A stretch of DNA of 7,949 nucleotides from Syntrophomonas sp. UBA1376 (lineage in GTDB: Bacteria; Bacillota; Syntrophomonadia; Syntrophomonadales; Syntrophomonadaceae). Position numbers and translations under genes: made by a program. This document shows positions 7,539-7,949 of this stretch, one piece after another. The stretch spans positions 1 through 7,949 of the forward strand of contig DBRE01000113.1 of NCBI GenBank assembly GCA_002305535.1, in the 5' to 3' direction. Within the stretch, counting starts at the first letter, position 1. Every line of letters begins with the position of its first letter. The notes under the pieces were generated by a model that did no database searches, was not told where the DNA came from, and saw only the letters and a program-made list of their open reading frames with translations.

Positions 7539-7546
7539 GGAGGTGG
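7539..7546 (+). promoter_or_regulatory. Strong Shine-Dalgarno deciding the cheA start
   Basis: GGAGGTGG is a near-ideal ribosome site in the 41-base gap after cheB. Spacing from its GGAGG core is 9 bases to the TTG at 7553, 15 to the ATG at 7559 and 3 to an in-frame TTG at 7547, so the TTG at 7553 fits best. The rest of the gap shows no terminator or promoter. Confidence 0.8.
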
Positions 7547-7552
7547 TTGGCC

Positions 7553-7949
7553 TTGAAAATGGACATGACACAATATTTGGATGTTTTCTTGGAAGAGTGC
7601 AAAGAACACCTGGGTAATCTAAACCAACAGCTATTGGTTTTGGAGAAAAACCCCGGTGACTTGGTAGCCTTAAACGAAATATTTCGAGCTGCCCATACCT
7701 TAAAGGGCATGTCTTCTACAATGGGATACGAGGATTTGGCTGATTTAACTCACCATATGGAGGATGTGCTGTCAGATCTTAAGGAAGGTCAATTGCAGGC
7801 TGATTCATATGTAGTTGACACTCTGTTTCAGTGTCTGGATCGAGCCCAACTGATAATTGATCAAATTGAAAGTAGCGGGACTGCTGATTACGATAACCAG
7901 GATCTTATTGAGATACTGAGTAAAATAAAGGACGGACATTATTCGGATG
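7553..7949 (+). CDS. cheA: Chemotaxis histidine kinase CheA, N-terminal part (3' end outside window)
   Basis: CheA is the cytoplasmic kinase of the chemoreceptor array; it phosphorylates itself on the P1 domain and passes the phosphate to CheY and CheB. The frame is open to the right edge, giving 132 codons of a protein usually near 650-700 residues, so only P1 and the start of the following linker are visible. After the start the sequence runs MDMTQYLDVFLEECKEHLGN, typical of CheA. The phosphorylated histidine lies in AAHTLKGMSSTMGY and is His48 counted from the TTG start. A helical bundle continues through LADLTHHMEDVLSDLKEG. TTG at 7553 is chosen from Shine-Dalgarno spacing; the ATG at 7559, two codons in, is the main alternative and changes nothing functional. 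Its position after cheB matches the Bacillus order. Confidence 0.94.
   Translation, partial: MKMDMTQYLDVFLEECKEHLGNLNQQLLVLEKNPGDLVALNEIFRAAHTLKGMSSTMGYEDLADLTHHMEDVLSDLKEGQLQADSYVVDTLFQCLDRAQLIIDQIESSGTADYDNQDLIEILSKIKDGHYSD

Overview
The window is one uninterrupted, plus-strand flagellar export and chemotaxis operon. Gene order is fliR (3' part) - flhB - flhA - flhF - flhG - PilZ/YcgR-like gene - cheB - cheA (5' part). Order and protein types match the large fla/che operon of Firmicutes, in which Bacillus subtilis has fliR-flhB-flhA-flhF-flhG(ylxH)-cheB-cheA. Purine-rich Shine-Dalgarno sites, a likely TTG start and a moderate, slightly AT-leaning base composition (judged by eye) point to a motile Gram-positive, most likely of class Clostridia. 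A Syntrophomonas- or Desulfotomaculum-like lineage is a guess; the sequence does not settle genus.

Region by region: bases 1-3690 encode three membrane parts of the flagellar type III export gate (FliR C-terminal part, FlhB with its NPTH autocleavage site, FlhA). Bases 3687-5755 encode the FlhF (SRP-type GTPase) and FlhG (MinD-type ATPase) pair that sets where and how many flagella are built. Bases 5779-6432 encode a two-domain protein ending in a PilZ domain with intact c-di-GMP-binding motifs, a likely flagellar brake or clutch. Bases 6447-7511 encode the chemoreceptor methylesterase CheB. From about 7553 to the right edge lies the phosphotransfer (P1) end of the histidine kinase CheA.

The genes are packed tightly: flhA/flhF and flhF/flhG overlap by 4 bases (ATGA), and the other gaps are 4, 11, 23, 14 and 41 bases. 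I found no convincing internal promoter, terminator, RNA gene, mobile element, CRISPR array or origin, and no gene-free stretch over 300 bases. The locus reads as one transcript entering from the left and continuing to the right, joining building of the motor (FliR/FlhB/FlhA), its placement (FlhF/FlhG), its c-di-GMP control (PilZ protein) and its sensory control (CheB/CheA).

I see no undescribed system here. The points worth a second look are modest: FlhF lacks the usual Arg of the DTAGR motif, a c-di-GMP effector gene sits exactly at the structural/chemotaxis junction, and a perfect 9-bp hairpin lies inside cheB.
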